NCBI RefSeq assembly: GCF_001613265.1
Contig: NZ_BDCA01000027.1
Coordinates: 1 to 59,364, forward strand
Length of the DNA stretch: 59,364 bases
Direction: 5' to 3'
From: Nocardia vermiculata NBRC 100427
Lineage (GTDB): Bacteria > Actinomycetota > Actinomycetes > Mycobacteriales > Mycobacteriaceae
Part shown: piece after piece, positions 25,935 to 33,827 of the stretch
Layout: each line of letters begins with the position of its first letter
Numbering within the stretch: the first letter of the stretch is position 1
Made by a program: the position numbers and the translations under genes
The notes under the pieces: model-generated
What the model was told of the DNA's origin: nothing
The model's database searches: none
What the model saw: the letters and a program-made list of their open reading frames with translations, nothing else

Positions 25935-26497
25935 CCGCGGCGGGCACCGGCCGGCCCGATCCCGCCGATCCGCTGGCCGCGGTTCCCGAAACCGCCGCCC
26001 TGGTGGCGCGGCTGACCGAGCGCGGGTACACGGTGGCCACCGCCGAATCGCTGACCGCGGGCCTGCTCGCGGCGACCGTCGCCGGGGTGCCCGGGGCGAG
26101 TACGGTGCTGCGCGGTGGGGTGATCGTGTACGCCACCGACCTCAAACAGAGCCTGGCCGGCGTGAGTGAGCACACGCTGGCCGCGGACGGGCCGGTCGCC
26201 GCCACCACGGCCGAACAACTCGCGGTGGGCGCGCGCACCGTATGCGGGGCCGATTGGGGCGTCGGGCTGACCGGTGTCGCGGGGCCGGATCCGCAGGACG
26301 GCAACCCGGTGGGCACCGTTTTCCTGGGGCTCAGCGGCCCGGGGTGCACCGAGGTGATGCGGTTGCACCTGACCGGGGATCGGTGGACGATCAGGATCGG
26401 TGCAGTACGCGCCGCGGTTGTGCAACTCGCGTCCCGGCTCGGTACCGGAGACACTGGTGGCGAAGATCCCGGTGTCGCGGACCCTGCAGTCGGTTGA
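25931..26497 (+). CDS. cinA: CinA family protein (nicotinamide-nucleotide amidohydrolase domain)
   Basis: A 188-residue protein consisting only of the C-terminal CinA/PncC domain. Seen: VATAESLTAGLLAATVAGVPG (first half) with the conserved ES-T-GL pattern, STVLRGGVIVYATDLKQSLAGV, GVGLTGVAGPDPQDGNPVG and GTVFLGL. The domain deamidates nicotinamide mononucleotide in pyridine-nucleotide salvage. The N-terminal MoaB-like half of long CinA proteins is missing, as is common for the gene next to pgsA. Translation is coupled to pgsA by ATGA. The pgsA-cinA-clgR order is typical of actinobacteria. Confidence 0.88.
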   Translation: MTAAGTGRPDPADPLAAVPETAALVARLTERGYTVATAESLTAGLLAATVAGVPGASTVLRGGVIVYATDLKQSLAGVSEHTLAADGPVAATTAEQLAVGARTVCGADWGVGLTGVAGPDPQDGNPVGTVFLGLSGPGCTEVMRLHLTGDRWTIRIGAVRAAVVQLASRLGTGDTGGEDPGVADPAVG

Positions 26498-26537
26498 ACG
26501 GGTTTTCCGGTTCGAGCCGAGGGGAATTCACCCGGAC

Positions 26538-26566
26538 GGGAACCAATCGGGTGCCGTACAACGTTG
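26538..26566 (+). promoter_or_regulatory. ECF-type (SigE-like) promoter of clgR
   Basis: GGGAAC (26538-26543) and CGTTG (26562-26566) are separated by 18 bases, the -35/-10 pattern of SigE/SigH-type ECF promoters, about 80 bases before the clgR ATG. In M. tuberculosis the clgR-pspA operon is SigE-controlled. A GTGCC/GGCAC inverted repeat (26551-26570) overlaps the -10. Confidence 0.6.
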
Positions 26567-26648
26567 GCACGGGTAGACGGTAGGGGTGCGTCACGCTCGA
26601 CGGCGGTCGCGCTTCGGCCCGGTGAGCCCAGAACGTGAGGAGAACGAG

Positions 26649-27026
26649 ATGACGCTGCTTCGAGAGGCCATCGGCGAGAGTCTGCGGCGCGCTCGGATCG
26701 CCCAGAGTCGGACCCTGCGCGAGGTGTCGACGTCGGCGCGGGTGAGCCTGGGCTATTTGTCCGAGGTCGAACGCGGCCGCAAGGAAGCGTCGAGTGAACT
26801 GCTGGCCGCGATCTGCCAGGCGCTCGACGTTCCGCTGTCGGAAGTGCTGGTCGATGTCAGTGCCACCATGGCGGACGCCGATGTGGCGCCGGTCGCCGAG
26901 ACGGCCCCCGCCGAGACCGGTGCGGGCGTGTCGGCCGTGGCGGCGCGGGCTGGTCTCACCGGCAACACCCGGATCGTGATTCCGGCCCCGAAGGCCGAGA
27001 AACTGGTATTGGTGCAGGCGAAGTGA
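26649..27026 (+). CDS. clgR: HTH transcriptional regulator ClgR
   Basis: A 125-residue XRE-type regulator. The HTH spans about 12-65: RRARIAQSRTLREVSTSARV, then SLGYLSEVERGRKEASSELL and LDVPLSEVLVDV. ClgR activates clp protease, pspA and other envelope or proteolysis genes in actinobacteria. The C-terminal half is Ala/Glu-rich and ends in ...KLVLVQAK. The ATG at 26649 follows GAGGAG. Position after pgsA-cinA and before pspA is the canonical one, and an ECF-type promoter lies upstream. Confidence 0.92.
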   Translation: MTLLREAIGESLRRARIAQSRTLREVSTSARVSLGYLSEVERGRKEASSELLAAICQALDVPLSEVLVDVSATMADADVAPVAETAPAETGAGVSAVAARAGLTGNTRIVIPAPKAEKLVLVQAK

Positions 27027-27245
27027 GCCGCCACGCGGTGGCGAACGCCGGTGTCGGTCTCGGATCGGCACCGGCGGGCTGTGCGACCGCGCGGAAACCG
27101 ATAGATTCTTACTAAGCGTCGGTGACGGGCGATTCGGTGGCCGGACATCGCGCGGTGGAGGATGTAAGGGACAAGGGGTGCGTGACGGTCGCGCACCGCC
27201 GCCGTGCTGGGGCGCGGCGCAGTCAGATGGAGGCGGGATCAATCG

Positions 27246-28061
27246 ATGGCTAATCCGTTCGTGAAGGCCTGGAAGTACATGATGGCCCTCTTCGATTCCA
27301 AGATCGAGGAGCATGCGGATCCGAAGGTGCAGATTCAGCAGGCTATCGAGGAAGCCCAGCGTCAGCACCAGGCCCTGTCGCAGCAGGCCGCGTCGGTGAT
27401 CGGCAACCAGCGTCAGCTGGAGATGAAGCTGAACCGCCAGCTCGACGAGGTCGAGAAGCTCAACGCCAACGCACGCCAGGCGGTCGGTCTGGCCGACCAG
27501 GCCACCCAGGCCGGCGATACCGACAAGGCGATCCAATACACCAACGCCGCCGAGGCGTTCGCGGCCCAGCTGGTCACGGCCGAGCAGTCGGTCGAGGACC
27601 TGAAGGTGCTGCACGACCAGTCGCTGCAGGCTGCTGCCCAGGCCAAGAAGGCCGTCGAGCAGAACGCCATGCTGCTGCAGCAGAAGGTGGGCGAGCGCAC
27701 CAAGCTGCTCAGCCAGCTGGAGCAGGCCAAGATGCAGGAGCAGGTCTCGGCCTCGCTGCAGCAGATGGACTCGACGCTGTCCGCCCCCGGGAGCACTCCC
27801 AACCTGGACGCGGTGCGCGACAAGATCGAGCGCCGTTACGCCAATGCGCTGGGTTCTGCGGAACTGGCACAGAACACCGTGCAGGGTCGCATGATGGAGG
27901 TGCAGCAGGCCAGCGTGCAGATGGCCGGTCACAGCCGCCTCGAGCAGATTCGTGCCTCCATGGCCGGTGACGCGCTGCCGTCGGGCGGTTCCGCCGCCGG
28001 TACGCCCGCCCCTAATCCTGCCCAGCCGCAGGCCAACCCGGGTCAGGCCGCGCAGCAGTAG
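27246..28061 (+). CDS. pspA: PspA/IM30 family envelope stress protein (35-kDa antigen type)
   Basis: A 271-residue protein, almost entirely coiled coil. It begins MANPFVKAWKYMMALFDSKI, the amphipathic helix that binds stressed membrane, then long helices with heptad Leu/Ala patterns to about residue 225, then a Pro/Ala/Gln-rich tail of about 35 residues. PspA oligomers stabilise the cytoplasmic membrane; the mycobacterial homologue is Rv2744c. The ATG at 27246 follows GGAGGCGGG. It is downstream of clgR, its expected activator, and upstream of pspM. The 219-bp gap to clgR contains two small hairpins. Confidence 0.92.
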   Translation: MANPFVKAWKYMMALFDSKIEEHADPKVQIQQAIEEAQRQHQALSQQAASVIGNQRQLEMKLNRQLDEVEKLNANARQAVGLADQATQAGDTDKAIQYTNAAEAFAAQLVTAEQSVEDLKVLHDQSLQAAAQAKKAVEQNAMLLQQKVGERTKLLSQLEQAKMQEQVSASLQQMDSTLSAPGSTPNLDAVRDKIERRYANALGSAELAQNTVQGRMMEVQQASVQMAGHSRLEQIRASMAGDALPSGGSAAGTPAPNPAQPQANPGQAAQQ

Positions 28062-28095
28062 TACGTGGCGGCGGGTCGATCGGAAGGCTGTGGTG

Positions 28096-29004
28096 ATGGT
28101 GAGAACGCGGGCACGTACCGAGCCCGCCTCGAACCGTGCACGACGGTGGTCGCGATCGACCCGCATCGGTGCCGACGCCCCCGCCGAGGCCTCCGCTACG
28201 ACGGGTCGGAGCACCACGATGTCCGTCGACCACCCACGCGGCCCGGGAGCTCTGCGAGATGTGGGGGGATACGCCCTGCAATCGGTGCGGAAGTGGGCCG
28301 ATCCGCGGGAGCGGGAACTTCGTAAGCGGCGGCGAGTGCGTCGGCGGAGCGTGCGCTGGGGCGCTGCCTCCGGTGTGACGGCGGTGGGAACCGCCGGCCT
28401 GGTAGTGATGTCGGCACCGGTCTGGGCGGTGATCGTGGTTGGTGGCGGTGCGGTAGCCATGGTGACCGGCGCGGCCGTCAGCACGCGTCGCTATCTCGAA
28501 CTTCGGCGAAATCCGTTGCCGCCCGCGGCATTCGTCCCGCGTAAGCTGCCCGCGATGCGCTCTGCGGCGCGCACTCCGATCGCGCGCCTGGTGCGTGCGG
28601 AACGGGCCATGCACGCACTCGGCGCCAGGATCTCCCGCAGCGGCCGGTTGCCTGCCGAAGATCTCGGCGACACCCTGGCGACCGCAGCGTCCGCCGCCGC
28701 CGCACTGCACGCGCTGGCGGGCGATATCGCCGCGATGGAGCAGACGGTCGAGATCGTAGCGGCATCGCGCGAGGCGCCACACCTGGCCGGACAGCTGGAG
28801 TCGATGGTGGAGCGGCTGGAATCCGGTGTGGCGGAATACGAACAACTGCTGGATGCTACCGGCCGGATCCTGGCTGCTACGGCCGGAACCGCTCCGGACG
28901 TCGCCGCGGGCGAATTCGATTGGGCGATGTTCACGCTGCGTGAGGCCGCCGATCGGCTCGACGGCTGGGCCCAGGCCCTCACCGATCTGGCCGACCGGCG
29001 CTGA
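28096..29004 (+). CDS. pspM: phage-shock envelope stress protein PspM
   Basis: A 302-residue protein with an Arg-rich N-terminal region, two adjacent membrane segments near 95-140 (WGAASGVTAVGTAGLVVMS and VWAVIVVGGGAVAMVTGAAV), and a long helical cytoplasmic domain with several Ala/Glu-rich helices. This is the layout of mycobacterial PspM (Rv2743c), which partners PspA and ClgR at the membrane. The ATG at 28096 follows GGAAGG by eight bases. It starts 34 bp after pspA, so it is probably in the same operon. Confidence 0.8.
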   Translation: MVRTRARTEPASNRARRWSRSTRIGADAPAEASATTGRSTTMSVDHPRGPGALRDVGGYALQSVRKWADPRERELRKRRRVRRRSVRWGAASGVTAVGTAGLVVMSAPVWAVIVVGGGAVAMVTGAAVSTRRYLELRRNPLPPAAFVPRKLPAMRSAARTPIARLVRAERAMHALGARISRSGRLPAEDLGDTLATAASAAAALHALAGDIAAMEQTVEIVAASREAPHLAGQLESMVERLESGVAEYEQLLDATGRILAATAGTAPDVAAGEFDWAMFTLREAADRLDGWAQALTDLADRR

Positions 29005-29161
29005 CGCCGGTGTGGGTGCCGGAGTGCCGTTCTCTCTCGGGGTTCACCCTGAGATTTCCCGGATATCGGTGCTGACCTGGTGATTTTCCGGCTTCGAGTT
29101 GAGAGTATGGAGAAGTCGGATCGCGTTGACGGCGGTTCGGAAACCTTCGGGAGGAATGGAC

Positions 29162-29335
29162 ATGTTCTGGAAGATTCTGGGCGTCGTCGCGCTCGTGTGG
29201 CTGGCGCTGATCGTGGTCGGTGCGCTGGTCAAGGCGCTGTTCCCGATCCTGATGATCAGCGTTGTGGTCTTCGGTCTGTACCTGCTGTACAAGGCCGTCT
29301 CGGGCTCGAAGAAGACGACGGTCGGCAAGCTGTAG
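29162..29335 (+). CDS. small membrane protein of the Psp locus
   Basis: A 57-residue protein that is mostly membrane helix: ILGVVALVWLALIVVGALV and LFPILMISVVVFGLYLLYK, ending in a basic tail GSKKTTVGKL. The ATG at 29162 follows GGAGG by seven bases; the ATG six bases earlier is too close to that site. It ends the clgR-pspA-pspM series and is followed by a strong hairpin. A role in the envelope stress response is inference from position. Confidence 0.65.
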   Translation: MFWKILGVVALVWLALIVVGALVKALFPILMISVVVFGLYLLYKAVSGSKKTTVGKL

Positions 29336-29347
29336 CGACCCCTCGGT

Positions 29348-29379
29348 GCGGGCCGCCCGGGTACTGCCGGGCGGCCCGC
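29348..29379 (+). terminator. strong GC-rich terminator hairpin after the Psp genes
   Basis: A perfect 13-bp stem (29348-29360 with 29367-29379) around the 6-base loop GTACTG, 12 bases after the small membrane gene. No T tract follows, as is common in actinobacteria. Confidence 0.7.
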
Positions 29380-29511
29380 CGTGCTGTCTGCTGCCGTGCG
29401 GGCCGCCGGGCCGGAATCCGGCTTGTCCGGTGTGAATCGGCTCCGCCCGCGCGATGAATCGGTCCGCCCTGCGCGCGATCCCGGCTCCGGCCGGTGTGGC
29501 AGGGTGGGGCC

Positions 29512-30675
29512 ATGCGAGTGGCTGTTGTCGCGGGACCGGATCCGGGTCATGCTTTTCCGGCGATCGCGCTGTGCCTGCGGTTTCTGCGGGCGGGCGATGA
29601 TCCGGTGTTGTTCACCAGCCCACGCTGGTTCGATGCGGCCCGCTCGGAGGGGATCGCGGTACGCCGGCTGAAGGGCTTGGCACCGCGGCCGGAGGACGAC
29701 GACGGCGACGCGGGGGCACGCATCCACGAACGCGCGGCTCATATCTCGACCGAAATCCTGCCCGAGCTCAGTGCGATGCTGCCGGAACTCGTGGTGTCGG
29801 ATGTGCTGACCGCCGGTGGTGGGATGGCCGCGGAACGGCTCGGGGTGCCGTGGCTGGAGTTGTCGCCGCATCCGCTGTACCTGCCGTCGCGCGCCCTGCC
29901 TCCCATCGGGAGCGGGCTGGCGCCGGGGGAGGGGTTGCGCGGACGGATGCGCGATACCGTGCTGCGCGGGCTGACCGCACGCGCGATTACCCGGGGGGAA
30001 CGGCAGCGCGGGGTCGCGCGCGCGAGTGTGGGTCTGCCCGAGGTGGATCCGGGCCCCGATGCCAGGTTGATCGCTACTCTGCCCGCCCTGGAAGTGGAAC
30101 GGCCGGATTGGCCACAGCATGCCCATGTGGTGGGGCCGCTGCTGTGGGAGCCGACCACCGAGGTACTGGCCCTGCCTCCCGGCGATCGCCCGCTGGTGGT
30201 GGTGGCACCGTCCACCGCCCACACCGGTGTCGGTGATCTGGCTTCCGGTGCGCTGGAGGCACTGGCCGACAGTGGTGTGCGCGTGGCGATCTCGATGCTC
30301 GACGCACCGCCGCAGGAGCTGCCGGCCTGGGCCACAGCGGGTTTGGGGCGACAGGACGAACTGCTGCGCCACGCCGCGGTGGTGGTCGGTGGGGGTGGGC
30401 ACGGACTGCTGGCGAAAACGCTGCTAGCGGGCGTTCCGATCGTGACCGTGCCCGGCGGTGGGGACCAGTGGGAGCTTGCCAATCGCGCTGTTCGCCAGGG
30501 GAGTTCGCGGCTGGTGCGGCCGTTCACTGCGGCGGCGCTGCGCGGTGCGGTGGAGGCGGTGCTCGAGGACGAGTCCTATCGTAAAGCGGCCACGGCCGCA
30601 GCGGAAACCGTCGCCGATGTCACCGATCCGGTGGCGGTCTGCCACCAGGTCCTGGACGGTGCTCGCGCGGGCTGA
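29512..30675 (+). CDS. UGT/MGT-type glycosyltransferase (Rv2739c-like)
   Basis: A 387-residue GT-B fold enzyme. The N-terminal domain starts MRVAVVAGPDPGHAFPAIAL; the C-terminal nucleotide-sugar domain has VVVAPSTAHTGVGDLAS, then HAAVVVGGGGHGLLAKTLLAGVP and GGGDQWELANRAVRQGSSR, the signature region of macrolide-type transferases. It should transfer a sugar from a nucleotide donor to a lipid or small aglycone, which is not known. It holds the Rv2739c position, before the DUF3046 gene and recA. Confidence 0.82.
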   Translation: MRVAVVAGPDPGHAFPAIALCLRFLRAGDDPVLFTSPRWFDAARSEGIAVRRLKGLAPRPEDDDGDAGARIHERAAHISTEILPELSAMLPELVVSDVLTAGGGMAAERLGVPWLELSPHPLYLPSRALPPIGSGLAPGEGLRGRMRDTVLRGLTARAITRGERQRGVARASVGLPEVDPGPDARLIATLPALEVERPDWPQHAHVVGPLLWEPTTEVLALPPGDRPLVVVAPSTAHTGVGDLASGALEALADSGVRVAISMLDAPPQELPAWATAGLGRQDELLRHAAVVVGGGGHGLLAKTLLAGVPIVTVPGGGDQWELANRAVRQGSSRLVRPFTAAALRGAVEAVLEDESYRKAATAAAETVADVTDPVAVCHQVLDGARAG

Positions 30676-30755
30676 GTGGCGCGCGCTCGGCCAAAGGAGG
30701 GACACGGGAGGGTGCGACCGTGAGAGGGCGGCTCGGTCGGCAGGTGCGTCACCGG

Positions 30756-30761
30756 TACCCT
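30756..30761 (+). promoter_or_regulatory. -10 box of the DUF3046 gene
   Basis: TACCCT ends seven bases before the GTG at 30769 and no ribosome site is present, so the transcript is probably leaderless. Confidence 0.45.
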
Positions 30762-30768
30762 CGGCACG

Positions 30769-30963
30769 GTGCGGTTGACTGAATTTCAGGAACTCTTGCA
30801 TACCGAATTCGGTGTTGTTCGCGGTGATCTGCTGCTGTCGGATCATGTGCTGCCCATGATGCGCGGCCGGACCGGGGCACAGGCGATCGAGGACGGCATC
30901 GACCCGCGTGAGGTCTGGCGGGCGTTGTGTGCGGAATTCGATGTCCCGAAGAACCGATGGTGA
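30769..30963 (+). CDS. DUF3046 family protein
   Basis: A 64-residue acidic protein with the DUF3046 pattern: RLTEFQELLHTEFG, LLSDHVLPMMRGRTGAQAIEDG and DPREVWRALCAEFDVP. The family is restricted to actinobacteria and almost always lies directly upstream of recA (Rv2738c in M. tuberculosis). The function is unknown. The GTG start follows a TACCCT box, as for a leaderless mRNA. Confidence 0.88.
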   Translation: MRLTEFQELLHTEFGVVRGDLLLSDHVLPMMRGRTGAQAIEDGIDPREVWRALCAEFDVPKNRW

Positions 30964-31052
30964 CGGCGCGCTGCGGTGGATGATGCCCGGTTCGCGGGGA
31001 ACGGGGTGCGGTTGCGCGGCCGTTGCGACGTGTCGTAGGCGCGTCGCTTGCC

Positions 31053-31068
31053 TCGAACATCTGTTCGT
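31053..31068 (+). promoter_or_regulatory. LexA-binding SOS box of recA
   Basis: TCGAACATCTGTTCGT matches the actinobacterial/Gram-positive SOS consensus TCGAAC-N4-GTTCGA except at the last base. It lies about 90 bases upstream of the recA ATG. Confidence 0.9.
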
Positions 31069-31087
31069 CTAAGCTTGCGGGCAGAAC

Positions 31088-31110
31088 TTGTCGGTGCCGC
31101 CCTCTACCGT
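31088..31110 (+). promoter_or_regulatory. RecA-NDp (PafBC-type) promoter of recA
   Basis: TTGTCGGTG (31088-31096), an 8-base spacer and TACCGT (31105-31110) fit the published motif TTGTCRGTG-N8-TANNNT exactly. It is the LexA-independent DNA-damage promoter of actinobacteria, activated by PafBC. It lies 20 bases downstream of the SOS box. Confidence 0.88.
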
Positions 31111-31159
31111 GGGCGCCAACCACACAATGAGACTGACCCGTCAGAAGGGGAACAAGACG

Positions 31160-32203
31160 ATGGCACCACAGGCTTACGACCGGGACAAGGCGCTGGAGCT
31201 TGCGCTGGCGCAGGTCGAGAAGAGCTTCGGCAAGGGCGCGGTCATGCGCCTCGGCGAGGACTCCCGCCCGCCCATCTCGGTGATCCCGACGGGGTCGATC
31301 TCCCTGGACGTGGCACTGGGTATCGGCGGTCTGCCGCGCGGTCGCGTGGTGGAGATCTACGGTCCGGAATCCTCCGGTAAGACCACCGTCGCGCTGCACG
31401 CGATCGCCAGTGCGCAGGCCAACGGTGGTGTCGCGGCATTCATCGACGCCGAGCACGCACTGGATCCGGAATACGCCCGCAAACTCGGGGTCGACACCGA
31501 CGCCCTGCTGGTCTCCCAGCCCGATACCGGTGAGCAGGCCCTGGAGATCGCGGACATGCTGGTTCGCTCCGGCGCACTGGACATCATCGTCATCGACTCC
31601 GTCGCCGCGTTGGTGCCGCGCGCGGAAATCGAGGGCGAGATGGGCGACAGTCACGTCGGCCTGCAGGCCCGCCTGATGAGCCAGGCACTGCGCAAGATGA
31701 CCAGCGCACTGAACAACTCCGGCACCACCGCGGTCTTCATCAACCAGTTGCGCGAGAAGATCGGTGTGATGTTCGGTTCGCCCGAGACCACCACCGGTGG
31801 TAAGGCGCTGAAGTTCTACGCCTCGGTGCGTCTGGATGTGCGCCGCATCGAGACACTGAAGGACGGCAGCGATGCGGTAGGCAACCGCACCCGCGTGAAG
31901 GTCGTCAAGAACAAGGTGTCGCCGCCGTTCAAGCAGGCCGAATTCGACATCCTCTACGGTGTGGGCATCTCCAAGGAGGGGTCGATCATCGATATGGGTG
32001 TCGACCAGGGCTTCATCCGCAAGTCGGGCTCCTGGTACACCTACGAGGGCGATCAGCTGGGCCAGGGCAAGGAGAACGCCCGAAAATTCCTGCTCGAGAA
32101 CACCGACGTGCGCGACGAGATCGAGAAGAAGATCAAGGAGAAGCTCGGCATCGGCGCCGATGTCACCGCAGACGCGGGTGCCGAGGCGCCCGTCGACTTC
32201 TAA
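31160..32203 (+). CDS. recA: recombinase RecA
   Basis: A 347-residue recombinase, uninterrupted by an intein, unlike M. tuberculosis RecA. Walker A GPESSGKTT is near 69-77; Walker B lies in LDIIVIDSVAALVPRAE; the DNA-binding loops include GEMGDSHVGLQARLMSQALR and the later TTGGKALKFYASVR. It promotes strand exchange and triggers LexA self-cleavage. The ATG at 31160 follows GGGGAAC. It has both a LexA box and a RecA-NDp promoter, and recX follows three bases after its stop. Confidence 0.98.
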   Translation: MAPQAYDRDKALELALAQVEKSFGKGAVMRLGEDSRPPISVIPTGSISLDVALGIGGLPRGRVVEIYGPESSGKTTVALHAIASAQANGGVAAFIDAEHALDPEYARKLGVDTDALLVSQPDTGEQALEIADMLVRSGALDIIVIDSVAALVPRAEIEGEMGDSHVGLQARLMSQALRKMTSALNNSGTTAVFINQLREKIGVMFGSPETTTGGKALKFYASVRLDVRRIETLKDGSDAVGNRTRVKVVKNKVSPPFKQAEFDILYGVGISKEGSIIDMGVDQGFIRKSGSWYTYEGDQLGQGKENARKFLLENTDVRDEIEKKIKEKLGIGADVTADAGAEAPVDF

Positions 32204-32206
32204 CCG

Positions 32207-33676
32207 ATGCCCGACCGGGAAGCGCCGAGGTCGACACCCGACCCCGGCGCATCTCGGCTCGAGGCCGTCGAGCGTTTGCGGCGGCAGCTGGAACAGATCG
32301 AATCCCGCACCCGCTCAGCGGGGAGCAGGGATAAGTCCCCGGCAGAATCTGTTCGCCGAGACCGGAGTGGTGGTGCCGGGCACCTGTCGTCGTCGGCCCC
32401 GGACAGCTGGGATGCGACGGGTAGTACGCCGGACCCCTACGGTGGCGCCGCCGAGTGCAGACCGGAAGTTATCGGCCAGGAGACCCGGGCCGCTCGCAAG
32501 GAACGGCGCCGCGCTTCTCGTCGCCGCTCCCCGGAGGACGAGTCCGGCTCGGCGGAGCGGTCGGCCGGTGCGGGCCGGGGCGATGACCGGCGGACCGGTG
32601 AGCCGGTGGGGGGAACCGAGGCGCAGGCCAAGGATGTCTGCCTGCGGCTGCTCACCGATCGGGCTCGTAGCCGCGCCGAACTGGCGGACAAACTCGCGGC
32701 CAAGGGATTCACCGCGCATATCGCCGAGCGGGTACTGAATCGGCTCACCGAGGTCGGTCTGGTCGACGACGCCGCCTTCGCGGAGCAGTGGGTGCATTCG
32801 CGGCACACCTTCTCAGGCAAAGGCAAGAAGGTGCTCGCGCAGGAGTTGCGCCGCAAGGGTGTCTCCGACGCGCATGCCGAGCCGGCCCTCGCCGCCATCA
32901 CCCCTGCCGACGAAAGCGCGCGCGCCGCCGAACTGGTGCAGCGCAAACTGACCACGCTTCCGGCCGACCTGCCCCGCGACAAGGTCGCGGCCCGGCTTGT
33001 CGGCATGCTCGCTCGTCGCGGCTACCAGCAGTCCATGGCCTATGCCGTGGTCAAAGACGAACTGGACGCGTCCGATCGTGAGCCGAACCTCCCCGACCCG
33101 ACTCGGCAGCCCCTGGAGCTCCTGGATCGACAACCACCCCGTCCGCACTATGCCCGCTCGCAACGATCGACCGGCGTCGAGCGCCTGCCGCAGGAGGACG
33201 ATCCGGAGCAGCCGAGCGGCGGCCCGGAAACAGCCCGGATGCGGCGGACGCCCACACCCGTGCTGGACGAGGAACAGGCAGCGGAACTGGTGCGCCGGAA
33301 ATTGCGCAGCATGTCACCCGATCTGCCGACCGACAAGGCGACTGCGCGTCTGGTCGGCTTGCTCGCCAGGCGCGGGTGCCCGCAGTCGCTCGCCTACGCC
33401 GTAGTTCGAGCCGAACTGGCACACCGCCCCACCGATCTCGCTTCTGCGGGCGCCGCTTCGCCGCAGGAGCGCATCGACCTCGCCTCCGCCGATCCGGTCG
33501 CCGAGGACGAGCAGGCCCGGGAGCTGGTCCGCCGGAAACTGCGCACCATGCCCGGGAAGCTGACGCAGGACAAGATGGTCAACCGTCTCATCGGTATGCT
33601 CGCCCGCCGCGGCTACGGCAGCTCCATCGCCTACACAGTGGTGAAAGAGGAGCTGGCGGCGGCCGATCTCCTGTGA
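32207..33676 (+). CDS. recX: regulatory protein RecX, enlarged with repeated C-terminal modules
   Basis: A 489-residue protein; ordinary RecX has about 150-220. After a charged, disordered N-terminal segment (1-140) comes the normal RecX body: DVCLRLLTDRARSRAELADK (about 143-165), the second module with DDAAFAEQWVHSRH (about 185-230), and the third module A (about 235-286) ending SMAYAVVKDEL. Two further copies of the third module follow, B (about 352-404, ending SLAYAVVRAEL) and C (about 432-485, ending SIAYTVVKEEL), joined by Pro-rich linkers. RecX binds the RecA filament and inhibits it; extra modules could lengthen the contact. It starts three bases after recA. Confidence 0.9.
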   Translation: MPDREAPRSTPDPGASRLEAVERLRRQLEQIESRTRSAGSRDKSPAESVRRDRSGGAGHLSSSAPDSWDATGSTPDPYGGAAECRPEVIGQETRAARKERRRASRRRSPEDESGSAERSAGAGRGDDRRTGEPVGGTEAQAKDVCLRLLTDRARSRAELADKLAAKGFTAHIAERVLNRLTEVGLVDDAAFAEQWVHSRHTFSGKGKKVLAQELRRKGVSDAHAEPALAAITPADESARAAELVQRKLTTLPADLPRDKVAARLVGMLARRGYQQSMAYAVVKDELDASDREPNLPDPTRQPLELLDRQPPRPHYARSQRSTGVERLPQEDDPEQPSGGPETARMRRTPTPVLDEEQAAELVRRKLRSMSPDLPTDKATARLVGLLARRGCPQSLAYAVVRAELAHRPTDLASAGAASPQERIDLASADPVAEDEQARELVRRKLRTMPGKLTQDKMVNRLIGMLARRGYGSSIAYTVVKEELAAADLL

Positions 33677-33716
33677 ATCACCGGTGCTGCGGCGTCGGCA
33701 TCCGCGAGCGTTGGAC

Positions 33717-33765
33717 ACCATTCCCCGGCCGCCGTGAGTGGCGTGGACGCGGCGACCGGGGTGGT
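33717..33765. terminator. bidirectional terminator between recX and gluD
   Basis: ACCA, CCCCGG and CGCC on the left (33717-33733) pair with GGCG, CCGGGG and TGGT on the right (33751-33765), with one bulge on each side and two unpaired T. It sits in the gap between the convergent genes. Confidence 0.6.
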
Positions 33766-33827
33766 GCCTGTTCAGCATCGGACAGTGTGAACTGTGCAGC
33801 GAGGGTTGTGCTCGGTGCGAGTGGAAA

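Noticed and set aside
31160..32203. Possible intein in recA
   Set aside because: The frame is 347 residues and uninterrupted between the RecA motifs.
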